Counted from the first letter of the stretch, positions 1 through 7,056 are shown. The stretch is 64,000 bases of DNA from Marinobacter halophilus (GCF_003007685.1 NZ_PXNN01000017.1:372001-436000); one strand, 5' to 3'. Made by a program: numbers and translations. The notes: generated from the letters alone by a model not told the origin.

Positions 1-237
1 AAGCGGCCAGCAATAAACGAGACACTTACGTTACACTTCGAGTTCACAATAGTGTCCCCCTTAAATACTGGGTGAACTGTGACTATTACGACCACTCGTC
101 ACAAATCATTGCCAGCACCAATCACGTCCTTCTTGAACGCGTGCCAACATGGCGGGTGAAAGCAAAAGCGAACAATATATACTTTGCTCTTTGCTACGTT
201 CCGGGCGGCAACTGAAAGTCATAAGAGTCCGCCAGGT
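1..237. other. Element segment without a confident gene
   Basis: No convincing coding region is seen. A leftward 38-codon frame (222 down to 106, ATG start, weak GGCGGA upstream) follows the 238-501 gene by 15 bases and could be a small gene, but nothing supports it beyond position. Two short inverted repeats occur in succession: AGTTCAC at 41-47 with GTGAACT at 72-78, and TGTGAC at 79-84 with GTCACA at 99-104. They may be operator or terminator-like sites. Confidence 0.3.
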
Positions 238-501
238 TCAGGCCATATCCTCGCACCACCGAATAAAGCCTCTACTCAAAATCTCCGGGTCAGTGTCCAG
301 CCACCGGCAGCAGTGCCTAAGCATTGGCCCGCATCGGCAAATGTCATCAAAAGCCTGTTCCGCTTCGGTGTCTTGTTGCTTGCCTTGCCAATAGCGTTGG
401 CCGTCTTGAATCAAAAGAGCCAAAACAGCCCCCCATAGGCGGCGCTCTGCCAGTCCTGCATCACTGCCGTATTCAATGGCGTCTAGCTGGTCTGCTTCCA
501 T
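238..501 (-). CDS. Hypothetical element protein, 87 aa
   Basis: The function is not recognised. The frame encodes a compact, probably helical protein with several Trp and Cys residues and a C-terminal part of the type FDDIC...WLDTDPEIL, reminiscent of small phage or island proteins of unknown role. The ATG at 501 is preferred because GGGGGA lies six bases upstream. A TTG at 564 would add 21 residues but has no visible ribosome binding site. It lies downstream of the 48-aa gene on the same strand and is probably co-transcribed with it and the coiled-coil gene. Confidence 0.6.
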   Translation of the reverse strand: MEADQLDAIEYGSDAGLAERRLWGAVLALLIQDGQRYWQGKQQDTEAEQAFDDICRCGPMLRHCCRWLDTDPEILSRGFIRWCEDMA

Positions 502-577
502 CCAATCCCCCGCGAATAGATCCGCCCCACAAGGGGCAGCCGGTTGATCTGACAACCGCCCCAAGGGTGCGAAATGG

Positions 578-724
578 TTACGCCTGAGCGGGGTCTGATT
601 TGTCTGCCGCTTCCTTGGCCTTCCTGATTTCTTCCTCGTGTTCCTCTCTTTGCCGCTTGGCCTGATCCCGCCCTGTCAACGGCTCCACGACTTGCCTGAC
701 GAACTCCTGAAGATTCTGTTTCAT
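578..724 (-). CDS. Small charged element protein, 48 aa
   Basis: This short gene starts at ATG 724, three bases after the stop codon of the coiled-coil gene, with a good GAGGAA ribosome binding site that overlaps the end of that gene. It ends with TAA at 578. The product begins MKQNLQEFVRQVVEPL and continues with a very charged stretch rich in Glu, Lys and Arg, probably one long helix. The close spacing and Shine-Dalgarno site argue for real translation. No family is recognised. It could be a small partner of the neighbouring coiled-coil protein, which is an inference from position only. Confidence 0.6.
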   Translation of the reverse strand: MKQNLQEFVRQVVEPLTGRDQAKRQREEHEEEIRKAKEAADKSDPAQA

Positions 725-727
725 TGC

Positions 728-1246
728 TTATTCCTCGCTTTCGATCATCAGATGGTTAAATGGTTTTGGGCGCCTGTAGGCTTCCAGGCTTTCGACTATC
801 GAACGCTCCATGCTGTTCACGGAAGCGAACAAACCACGCGGGCTATCGCCCCTCGCTATCCCTGCCTGTTGCCCCATTAAGGCGGCCTCGTTGGCGTGTG
901 CGGTGTAGGTGTCGCCCAATGTCTGAAAACGCTGCATAGCTCCCTGAAAAGCTTTCACAGCCTGCCAAGCATCCGCCATTGCGGCGCGGGCTTCGTCTGT
1001 TGTGGCGTCCAGCTTTGCATCAATGGCCTTTAGCTCTTTACCGGCGGCTTTCCGGTTTTCTTCCGCCAGTTTTTTCTCAAGCGCGTTTGCCTTGAATTGC
1101 AGAACGCGGCGACGGGCGGCGTTTTGCTCTTCCTTTTCAATTAGCCGCTCGGCATCTTCGCCATTGTCGACAAGCTCCTGAATCGCCTCGTCGCTCATGG
1201 GCGATAACTGCCCAATCTCTGCTTTCAGTTTTTCAAGTTCGGTCAT
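728..1246 (-). CDS. Coiled-coil hypothetical protein, 172 aa
   Basis: The function is not recognised. Residues roughly 25-100 are rich in Ala, Glu, Lys and Arg with heptad-like spacing (for example AEENRKAAGKELKAIDAKLD), predicting a long coiled coil. The C-terminal third is more mixed in composition. There is no signal peptide or membrane segment. The ATG start has GAGG upstream. It is the first gene after the repeat-rich 1247-1879 stretch and is followed at once by the 48-aa gene. In phage satellites genes in this place can interfere with helper-phage packaging or be structural, but nothing in the sequence shows that here. Confidence 0.7.
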   Translation of the reverse strand: MTELEKLKAEIGQLSPMSDEAIQELVDNGEDAERLIEKEEQNAARRRVLQFKANALEKKLAEENRKAAGKELKAIDAKLDATTDEARAAMADAWQAVKAFQGAMQRFQTLGDTYTAHANEAALMGQQAGIARGDSPRGLFASVNSMERSIVESLEAYRRPKPFNHLMIESEE

Positions 1247-1879
1247 GGTCTGTTTGCCTCTTTTCAGTTTTATAGACGGGAAATTTTGTCAGGACGCCAG
1301 CAGGGTTGTTCATGGCGCATTTATGGCGGTTATTTGCTGGCCGGGTCAGGCTGAAAAAGCTCGGAATCTTACACACGATATGGGAGCTAGATATTTATGG
1401 TCAGAGATGCGCATATATGGCCTGTAACTGGCTTGTATATGGCCTCTATTTTACGGGTTATTGCTGTAAAATTGGCAATCTACAGCAACGGCCTGAAACG
1501 CAAACCCTAAAAAACATTGGCTTACAGGCCGCTAGTTCTGCCCTGTTAGGGTAGATCGCTTTAGTTCTGGCGTGCTTTCAGAGGGTACTGGGGTTTTGAG
1601 TGCAGGGATTCGCGGCTATCTGTCGAGGTGCATGTAAGGAGAATGGTTTTAGCCGTTGAGGTGGGCGGAAGCAGCGAAAAGGGTTAGTAGGTTACCCAGG
1701 GTTACCCAGTTTTCGAACATATACCCCCCGCGTAAAAACATATACACGTAAAGGCTTCATCTCTTAACCATACATTTATACCCTTTCCTTTTTGTGTAGA
1801 AATAGGGTAACCCATGGTAACCCATTAAGCGCAATCCCTTGCGCCCCATGGCCTGAGCACGGGTTACCCAACGGGTTAG
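1247..1879. other. Repeat-rich AT-leaning intergenic region
   Basis: This 633-base gap between the primase gene and the coiled-coil gene has no credible gene on either strand. It holds two TATATGGCCT copies, a TTGCTGTA/TACAGCAA inverted repeat and a cluster of GGGTWACCC repeats surrounding an AT-rich stretch at about 1735-1805. Such a layout beside a primase-helicase gene suggests an origin of replication plus control sites for the leftward gene at 1246. Confidence 0.6.
1414..1488. repeat. TATATGGCCT direct repeats and TTGCTGTA inverted repeat
   Basis: TATATGGCCT occurs at 1414-1423 and again at 1436-1445, two helical turns apart. TTGCTGTA at 1461-1468 pairs with TACAGCAA at 1481-1488 across a 12-base spacer. 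The arm TACAGCA is the same core as the five ATTTACAGCA repeats in front of the integrase gene, so one element protein may bind at both places. A regulator operator or integrase arm site are the main possibilities. Confidence 0.5.
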
Positions 1880-1894
1880 TTACGGGGTTACCCA
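1690..1894. repeat. GGGTWACCC iteron cluster, candidate replication origin
   Basis: Six copies of a near-palindromic GGTTACCC or GGTAACCC unit are seen at 1690-1699, 1699-1709, 1805-1814, 1815-1824, 1861-1870 and 1885-1894. The pairs at 1690/1699 and 1805/1815 are tandem. They flank an AT-rich stretch, and the last copy runs into the 3' end of the primase-helicase gene. In P4 and similar satellites the primase-helicase binds iterons at its origin, so this is the best candidate origin. Binding is not shown by sequence alone. Confidence 0.6.
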
Positions 1895-4270
1895 GTCCAC
1901 TGCATAACCCTCGCCATCATCACAGCCTTCACCTAACATCGTTTTAGGGGGCACTAACCAGTGTCTTACGTTTTTGGGTCTGCTAACCGGTTCCCCGAAC
2001 AGATCCCGTAATGCACCTCCCGCCTCCCTCGTTTGCGCTTGCGTTGGTCGATCAAAGCCAAGGGAAATCAGCAGATCCGTGGCGCTCATCTTCTGCCACC
2101 GCTGTTGAGGTGCCTCAAAGTTAAGGCGCGTAACGATCAACTCCCTGACCGGACTGGCCACACGATGCCCTTTGTTGATCCGTTCAACCTGGGCTTCCTC
2201 GTCTGGGGTCAGCCACCACTGTTCACCAGTCTGATAAGCGACGGCTAGTTGTGCCCATAGCTGTTGCATATCAATGTTGTGACTGTAGTTGACGCGCTTA
2301 ACCGCCACAGTCCAGAACCGAGTGTTGCCGGTTTCATCCACCAAAAACTGCGCATCGTTCACGCTGGCAAAAAACACTGTGCGGCGCTGATATTCAGCCT
2401 CAAGGCGGGCGTATGGTCGTCTGATCTTGTCCATATCCGCCGTGATAAAGCCCTTTATCCGCGATACGTCAGCCTTTCGGAAACTGCCGTCAAGCTCTCC
2501 CAGCTCCACCAGCCAGTGCGATACCGCGCCCAATACACTGTCCTTGTTGTTGGGGTCTAGCAGGTGATCCGTTTTAACCAAGCGTTCCCGCAAGTGCAGA
2601 TCAGGCACTAACGACTGCAACCAACTTGTTTTGCCGATGGACTGCGGGCCTTGCATCGTCAATACGCCACGGGCCTTGAAGCCAATAGGCTTGAGAGCAG
2701 CAGCCACGGCGCTAATCAGCCACCGGGTTACAAGGGTGTCCCTGAGCTGTTCGGGGTAGTCCGGCGCAAGCTCAAGGGTCTGGCACAGTGCAGGCAGGCG
2801 GTCTACGCCATCCCACGGGCGGCTGAATATCCAATCCGCCACGGGGTTTACCTGCCGCTCATCGGCTATGGCTTCCACATAGGCGGGCACCATCTCAGAA
2901 GGGATCTCGTTCAGCTTGGCCAGGCTGATTGCCCGTGTAAGAGCTGAATTGTCGGCATTATCGGGTGATCCTTTCATGCCAGGCACGACCACCTGCGTTT
3001 TCTTGCTGATAACGTCGTAGCTAACCTTGATCCCGTAGTGATCCAGCAGGGCCGCGATATTAGGCAGGGTGGCCACCACCTTCAAAGCGCCGGTTTCGTC
3101 ATTGAAGGCAATGTCAGGGAACAGCTCTGGCATCATCGGCTGCGGGCCGGTGGATGATCCAATTACCATCTGCTTTCGTTTTTGGCGGTTCTCCTGTTTG
3201 ACCAGATCCCGAAGGTTCGTAATGTTAGTGTCGGTGCTCTTTCGCAAGGCTTTCAGAACCTTCTCACACTCGATATTTCCGAGCGGGGCGGTCTGCCGTG
3301 CCAATGACTCTATTTGATCCGGTGGCGTCTCTGGGGTCATCTCGCGGGCGCTCTGCAACAAATCGTCAAACGTCAGTGGTGCAATATCCGAGCACAGATC
3401 CAGCTTTTCCACGTAATCGACTAACCGCCGGTCGGCACAATGCGAGTGCATACACTTGATTGAAGGCGTTTTGAATCCGCCGGTGAAGGCAGGCCAATAA
3501 ACTGCTTCGGTTTCGTTGGAGCCGCCGGTGTGCTCGTCCTCAAACGGGCAGGCGATATTAAAGCCGCCGTCCTGGCGCTTGCTGCGTATCAACTTGACCT
3601 CGTTAAGCGCCGTCAGGATCTTGTCATCTCTGGCAATTTCGAGCTGGCGTTGACTGCGGTTGGTGCCTTCCTTAACCAAGGGCGGAAAGGTGTTGACGAT
3701 CTTTTCAGCCGAGTATGGCAAACCGCCGTTCTCGTGGATAATTTTCACCATGAACGGCTCTGCTTTCCGATGATAGAAACCAGGCAGGCGCAACACGCGG
3801 GACAGATCGTTAACACTGCCATCGGTGTTGAAGTTGTCCGCTATCCGGCGCTGCACGCCTTCAAAATCCATCAGGGGCAGGTCATCGGTCAGCCAGTACG
3901 TGTGCCAGTTGCCGGGGCTGCTTTCCACAATAAAGTGCGGCTCAAGTACGCACTTAGTTATAGGATCAAGTGGCGCACCATCGGTATCTGCAAACACAGA
4001 CCGCACGGCCTGAATGTTGCCCTCCTTGCGGCCTTTCAGATCCGTTCTGTTGATCGTCACGAACACACCCGCGCCCATGGCATTCAGGCGCGCCAGCTCA
4101 TCAGCATGAGCCTCTAGGGTGCCGTTAAAAACGCGGGCGTAGTTGCCCTGATTCTCTTTGGCTTCTGGGCTATCGGCAAAAGTCTGGAACGTGAAGGCTT
4201 CCGCTTCCTCATCCAACAGAGTCAAGAAGTGTTCCGCCAGTTCAATATCTGCATTGAATGCCTGGGTCAT
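1880..4270 (-). CDS. Satellite primase-helicase (RepB-type primase plus VirE/D5-type ATPase)
   Basis: This protein of 796 residues probably primes and unwinds DNA for replication of the element. About residues 1-210 resemble RepB-like DNA primases (FADTDG, then NDLSRVLRLPGFYHRK). A Cys/His cluster near residues 240-290 (CPFEDEH ... CMHSHC) looks like a primase zinc ribbon. The C-terminal half matches the virulence-associated E family of superfamily 3-like ATPases, with Walker A GPQSIGKTS at 541-549 and Walker B-like HWLVELGEL at about 585-593. Its ATG overlaps the stop of the preceding gene as ATGA, so it is translationally coupled. Iteron-like repeats lie at and beyond its 3' end. All parts expected for a full-length protein are present. 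Confidence 0.9.
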   Translation of the reverse strand: MTQAFNADIELAEHFLTLLDEEAEAFTFQTFADSPEAKENQGNYARVFNGTLEAHADELARLNAMGAGVFVTINRTDLKGRKEGNIQAVRSVFADTDGAPLDPITKCVLEPHFIVESSPGNWHTYWLTDDLPLMDFEGVQRRIADNFNTDGSVNDLSRVLRLPGFYHRKAEPFMVKIIHENGGLPYSAEKIVNTFPPLVKEGTNRSQRQLEIARDDKILTALNEVKLIRSKRQDGGFNIACPFEDEHTGGSNETEAVYWPAFTGGFKTPSIKCMHSHCADRRLVDYVEKLDLCSDIAPLTFDDLLQSAREMTPETPPDQIESLARQTAPLGNIECEKVLKALRKSTDTNITNLRDLVKQENRQKRKQMVIGSSTGPQPMMPELFPDIAFNDETGALKVVATLPNIAALLDHYGIKVSYDVISKKTQVVVPGMKGSPDNADNSALTRAISLAKLNEIPSEMVPAYVEAIADERQVNPVADWIFSRPWDGVDRLPALCQTLELAPDYPEQLRDTLVTRWLISAVAAALKPIGFKARGVLTMQGPQSIGKTSWLQSLVPDLHLRERLVKTDHLLDPNNKDSVLGAVSHWLVELGELDGSFRKADVSRIKGFITADMDKIRRPYARLEAEYQRRTVFFASVNDAQFLVDETGNTRFWTVAVKRVNYSHNIDMQQLWAQLAVAYQTGEQWWLTPDEEAQVERINKGHRVASPVRELIVTRLNFEAPQQRWQKMSATDLLISLGFDRPTQAQTREAGGALRDLFGEPVSRPKNVRHWLVPPKTMLGEGCDDGEGYAVDWVTP

Positions 4271-4590
4271 ACCTCACCCCCTGCAAACAGCACGTATTCA
4301 GCGACACGATGTAACCGGCCCTCTGAGTCGGCATCTTTGCGCCACTTGGTGATGATCTTGTACCCACCATCACGCAGTTCCATGACACGGGCGGCAGGGT
4401 GCATAACATTCAGCAAGTGACGCGCTTGCAACGTTGTCAGCGCACGATGGTTTTGCAGGTAATCCAGAATCCGGGCGCGTTGCGCGGCTGCGGATAAGGG
4501 CAACACGTTGGTGCCTTCGGTGTTATAATGCACTTGCTCAAGTTGATTATTTTTTGTGCTCTGGCTGGAAACGGTCGGGGCATCTTTCAT
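4267..4590 (-). CDS. Helix-turn-helix domain protein, 107 aa
   Basis: Residues about 35-75 (AAQRARILDYLQNHRALTTLQARHLLNVMHPAARVMELRDGGYKI) read as a winged helix-turn-helix of the type found in small phage and island proteins, with the rest LHRVAEYVLF as a wing-like tail. It probably binds DNA, perhaps the origin or the operon promoter. It overlaps the upstream 68-aa gene and the downstream primase gene by ATGA junctions, so the three are translated as a unit. The N-terminal 30 residues are polar and probably disordered. Confidence 0.75.
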   Translation of the reverse strand: MKDAPTVSSQSTKNNQLEQVHYNTEGTNVLPLSAAAQRARILDYLQNHRALTTLQARHLLNVMHPAARVMELRDGGYKIITKWRKDADSEGRLHRVAEYVLFAGGEV

Positions 4591-4793
4591 TGTGCCACCT
4601 CGCTTTTCAGCCTGAGCAGATCATCAACGGCAATACATTGGCAGCCGGATATAGTGATTAAGGGTATTCCGCAGAGTTTTATCTCGTCGTACAGGCTCAA
4701 GTGGTGCCGGTCTAGGCGGCGGGCGGCTTCGGATAGGGCGATATACGCGCGTCCGGTGCTATGGTCGTTGAAGTTTCCGGGAGTGCGGTTCAT
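4587..4793 (-). CDS. Small putative DNA-binding protein, 68 aa
   Basis: The product contains AYIALSEAARRLDRHHLSLYDEIKLCGIPLITI, which looks like a MerR/excisionase-type helix-turn-helix followed by a strand. The family is not certain. A GGGAGG ribosome binding site lies ten bases before the ATG, inside the end of the alpA-like gene, whose stop codon is one base away. Its stop overlaps the next start. It may be an excisionase or a co-regulator; position after an AlpA-type gene makes either reasonable. Confidence 0.65.
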   Translation of the reverse strand: MNRTPGNFNDHSTGRAYIALSEAARRLDRHHLSLYDEIKLCGIPLITISGCQCIAVDDLLRLKSEVAQ

Positions 4794-4794
4794 G

Positions 4795-5016
4795 TTATGC
4801 GCCCTCCCTGCTGGAGAGCCAACTTTCCAGATTTTTTAGGCGCCACGCGACACGGCGCGGAGATAGGCGTATCTTCGGTGGGAAAGTAGGGTCGAACTCA
4901 GCAAGACGCCAGAAGGTTGTCTCTGATACGCCCAAGTATTCAGCCCCAACTTTGCGGGTCACTAGATCAGATTGAACTACAGGGCGGCTCTTAGCCGTTG
5001 CGGTTTGTGCGGTCAT
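4795..5016 (-). CDS. AlpA family phage/island transcriptional regulator
   Basis: The 73-residue product has the AlpA/MerR-like fold signature: VTRKVGAEYLGVSETTFWRLAEFDPTFPPKIRLSPRRVAWRLKNLESWL. AlpA-type proteins control integrase or excision genes in P4-like elements and PICIs. The ATG at 5016 is chosen because GGAG stands about nine bases upstream; in-frame ATGs at 5070 and 5112 lack a clear ribosome binding site and would add a hydrophobic, AlpA-atypical stretch. It leads a four-gene operon ending with the primase-helicase. A TATACT hexamer read leftward at 5231-5236 could be its -10 element, but no good -35 is seen, as for an activated promoter. Confidence 0.85.
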   Translation of the reverse strand: MTAQTATAKSRPVVQSDLVTRKVGAEYLGVSETTFWRLAEFDPTFPPKIRLSPRRVAWRLKNLESWLSSREGA

Positions 5017-5299
5017 GGCGATAACTCCAAAGAGTGTCGCCGGGTTGGCTATAAGAAACTGATTTTTCATAACTCGAAATTCTTTCAGTTTCTCATCCGC
5101 TATCCGTAACATGGAACCTGCAACAGTCTATGTACGGTTAGCCCCGGCGTAGTCTAAAAAATCCGGGTTTCAGGGTGGTGGTACACCTTGTCGCCCGGTG
5201 CTATTCCTTATTCATTTCAGGAACAACGTTAGTATACCGCAGGGTTACATAGAGCCTCAGGCCCGGATCATAACTTTAAATTTATCACTGCGACTCTAG

Positions 5300-6727
5300 T
5301 TATAGTGATTTTCTATCGCTATCTTTTTCTACTGATTTTTTCCTGCTACCCATCAGCATAATCGCTTCGTCTTTTCGCGCGGGCAGAACGTGGCCATAGT
5401 TGCGCTCAATCATAGCGGTCGACTTATGACCAACGGCCTCAGCGATCAATTTCATAGACTGCCCACGGTCTAACAGTGTGCTGATAAAGTTGTGCCGAAA
5501 ACAGTAAAACTCTAGCTCGTCCGGCATACCGCCAAACGTCTTAACCTTTGTCCACTTCCCGTCATGGGCCTGTCTGCCGAGCCGCTGCCCTGCCCTTTCT
5601 GTAAACACATAACCGGAGTCTGGCTTGCCCTGTTGCTCCCACCATGCGCGCAAGGTTTCCTCTGCGTCGGGGTGCAGCATGATATCAACTTGTGCCGGGT
5701 CGGGGTGGTGCTGGGTTTTTTCTGGCAAAAACCGGAGCCGTGAATCACCAACGTCCGCAAAAATCACGTTTGGCCACCGGAGTGCATATAGATCACCTGG
5801 CCTCATGCCGGTGTAGTACGCCAGCAGGACAGCAGGCTCAAACCAGTCTACAAACCGCACACCGTCGAAGGTGGATAAATAGCCCTTGCCATGATTGCGG
5901 CTGTTCTCTCGTTTTATGCGGCGGTCCTTGTCATACATGGTCAGCCCGCGCCATAGGGCTTCGGTTTCGCCCTCTGTAAGCATACGGCGCTTTTTCCTGG
6001 CATCCTCGTCTCGACGCGCAATCTCTGCGGCCTTGTCCTCTGCGCGCTGGTGTTGCAGTGCCTTGGCATCAAAAGGCGGCGCATCAATCACACCATCGGC
6101 CACTGCACAGTTCATCAAAGTGCGGAGCGCGCCAAAGGCTCGTTTTATGGTCGAATACGCGCGGCCCTCTTCTTCACGGCTGTTCTGCCACTCTCGAATG
6201 TCACCCGCCTTTATGCTGTCCAGAGGGCGATCCAGTAGCTTTTCAAAGTTAGAGCGTATGATGTTTATGGTTCCTCTACCCTCGCCTTTCTTGCGCTTCT
6301 GAGCGGCTGTAAATGGACCGTCCAGATACTTGCCGAGAGTAGACTCGGCAGACTGCTTTAATTCTTCATCCTTGCGTCTGGCCGCCTGCTTCTTTTCCTC
6401 TTTGACTGTGTGCGGATAAATTCCATCTTCAATCTGCGCGCGAATTTTTATGGCACGACTGACAGCTTCGAGTCTGGCTAAATTGCGCGGATCGTCACCA
6501 GCCTGCGACAGCTTGGCCGTTTTGATATTGCCGATCTTATAGACCTGCTTTTTACCGCTGGAATCCCAGTATCGGAAATACCAGGTCCCGCCGGTTTTAC
6601 CCTTCATCAGAAACAGGCCGTGTATTTTTTCGCACGACAACTCCGATCGGAGCGGCACGCGATCATCCGTTAAATGCGATTTCATGCGCGCGTCAGTAAT
6701 CGACGTTTGGGTTATTTTCCCGGCCAT
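5300..6727 (-). CDS. int: P4-type tyrosine-family site-specific integrase
   Basis: This 475-residue recombinase integrates and excises the element at the adjacent tRNA. The N-terminal part has the arm-binding DUF4102-like features (GTWYFRYWDSSGKKQVYKIGN). The catalytic domain shows the first Arg in TGMRPGDLYALRW, Arg in FYCFRHNFIS, GHKS and the nucleophilic Tyr in ERNYGHV. The His of the HxxR motif is replaced by Tyr, a change found in other island integrases. ATG 6727 is preferred over TTG 6733 because GGGAG is then eight bases away. The promoter overlaps an array of five ATTTACAGCA repeats. The gene sits about 230 bases from the tRNA fragment, as usual for such elements. Confidence 0.95.
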   Translation of the reverse strand: MAGKITQTSITDARMKSHLTDDRVPLRSELSCEKIHGLFLMKGKTGGTWYFRYWDSSGKKQVYKIGNIKTAKLSQAGDDPRNLARLEAVSRAIKIRAQIEDGIYPHTVKEEKKQAARRKDEELKQSAESTLGKYLDGPFTAAQKRKKGEGRGTINIIRSNFEKLLDRPLDSIKAGDIREWQNSREEEGRAYSTIKRAFGALRTLMNCAVADGVIDAPPFDAKALQHQRAEDKAAEIARRDEDARKKRRMLTEGETEALWRGLTMYDKDRRIKRENSRNHGKGYLSTFDGVRFVDWFEPAVLLAYYTGMRPGDLYALRWPNVIFADVGDSRLRFLPEKTQHHPDPAQVDIMLHPDAEETLRAWWEQQGKPDSGYVFTERAGQRLGRQAHDGKWTKVKTFGGMPDELEFYCFRHNFISTLLDRGQSMKLIAEAVGHKSTAMIERNYGHVLPARKDEAIMLMGSRKKSVEKDSDRKSL

Positions 6728-6748
6728 GCTCAAGACTCCCTATTTCAA

Positions 6749-6826
6749 ATTTACAGCAGGCTGAAAGTCGATTTACAGCAGGCGAATCAAATTTACAGCA
6801 CGCATTTACAGCACGCATTTACAGCA
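6749..6826. repeat. Five ATTTACAGCA repeats before the integrase gene
   Basis: Exact ATTTACAGCA copies lie at 6749-6758, 6771-6780, 6791-6800, 6804-6813 and 6817-6826. The last two are 13 bases apart as a tandem CGCATTTACAGCA unit. All point the same way. They occupy the leader between the predicted integrase promoter and its start codon. They may be integrase arm-type binding sites, in which case the integrase would repress itself, or sites for the AlpA-like regulator. Confidence 0.7.
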
Positions 6827-6854
6827 AGTATACGGAAATAAGCTGGAACGTAAA
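6827..6854 (-). promoter_or_regulatory. Predicted sigma-70 promoter of the integrase gene
   Basis: Read leftward there is a -35-like TTTACG (6849-6854), a 16-base spacer and a -10 TATACT (6827-6832). Transcription would begin near 6820, so the RNA leader runs through the ATTTACAGCA array. The hexamers match consensus at four and five of six positions. Confidence 0.5.
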
Positions 6855-6959
6855 GGACAGACTGAAACGAACAGGCAAGGGGTAAAAGTACATTAAAACA
6901 GTGGTTTAAGCGGTATTTGCCATTACTTTCAGGTACATACGAAAAGGCATTTTTCTACT

Positions 6960-7004
6960 TTGACATGGCAGAGGTCGGCAGTTCAAATCTGCCTGGTCCT
7001 ACCA
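6960..7004 (+). other. Attachment site: 3' fragment of tRNA-Val(GAC)
   Basis: The 45 bases correspond to a tRNA from anticodon loop to CCA end: loop TTGACAT with anticodon GAC, stem GGCAG, variable AGGTC, T stem and loop GGCAGTTCAAATCTGCC, acceptor strand TGGTCCT, discriminator A and CCA. The bases before 6960 do not complete the 5' half, so this is not a functional gene. It is what remains on the chromosome when an element recombines in the anticodon loop; the intact tRNA should be rebuilt at the other end, left of the window. Confidence 0.85.
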
Positions 7005-7015
7005 CTCTCGTAAAG

Positions 7016-7056
7016 AAAGTCAGTTACTTACAGCATGCGTAAGACTGGCTTTTTTT
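7016..7056 (+). terminator. Former terminator of the tRNA-Val gene
   Basis: AAAGTCAGT (7016-7024) pairs with ACTGGCTTT, and CTTAC pairs with GTAAG inside it, followed by a run of T residues ending at 7056. It stands 12 bases after the tRNA fragment, as expected for a tRNA terminator separated from its promoter by the insertion. Read leftward it may also end the DUF2897 transcript less efficiently. Confidence 0.7.

Larger units (their letters stand above)
1..7004. mobile_element. Integrated phage-satellite-like element (right-hand part)
   Basis: All recognisable genes here run leftward: integrase, AlpA-like regulator, two small putative DNA-binding proteins, primase-helicase, a coiled-coil protein and small unknown proteins. 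The right edge is a 3' tRNA-Val fragment ending at 7004, after which ordinary core genes begin. The int, alpA, primase/helicase order is known from Gram-negative phage-inducible chromosomal islands and P4-like satellites. No capsid, tail, terminase, lysis or conjugation gene is visible, which fits a satellite. The left end, intact tRNA and any cargo lie beyond base 1, so the element class is an inference. Confidence 0.85.

Noticed and set aside
106..222. Leftward 38-codon frame at the window edge
   Set aside because: It has only a weak ribosome binding site and no recognisable sequence; kept as a note in the 1-237 entry rather than called as a gene.
5284..5309. ATCACT/AGTGAT inverted repeat at the integrase 3' end as a terminator
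   Set aside because: The stem is only six weak pairs with a long loop and no convincing T run in the integrase direction.
5300..6727. Possible inactive integrase because the HxxR His is Tyr
   Set aside because: Other island integrases carry Tyr at this place, and the remaining catalytic residues, including the nucleophilic Tyr, are present.
7028..7035. TTACAGCA within the old tRNA terminator
   Set aside because: It resembles the element repeats but lies outside the element, inside a hairpin loop, as a single eight-base match that can arise by chance.
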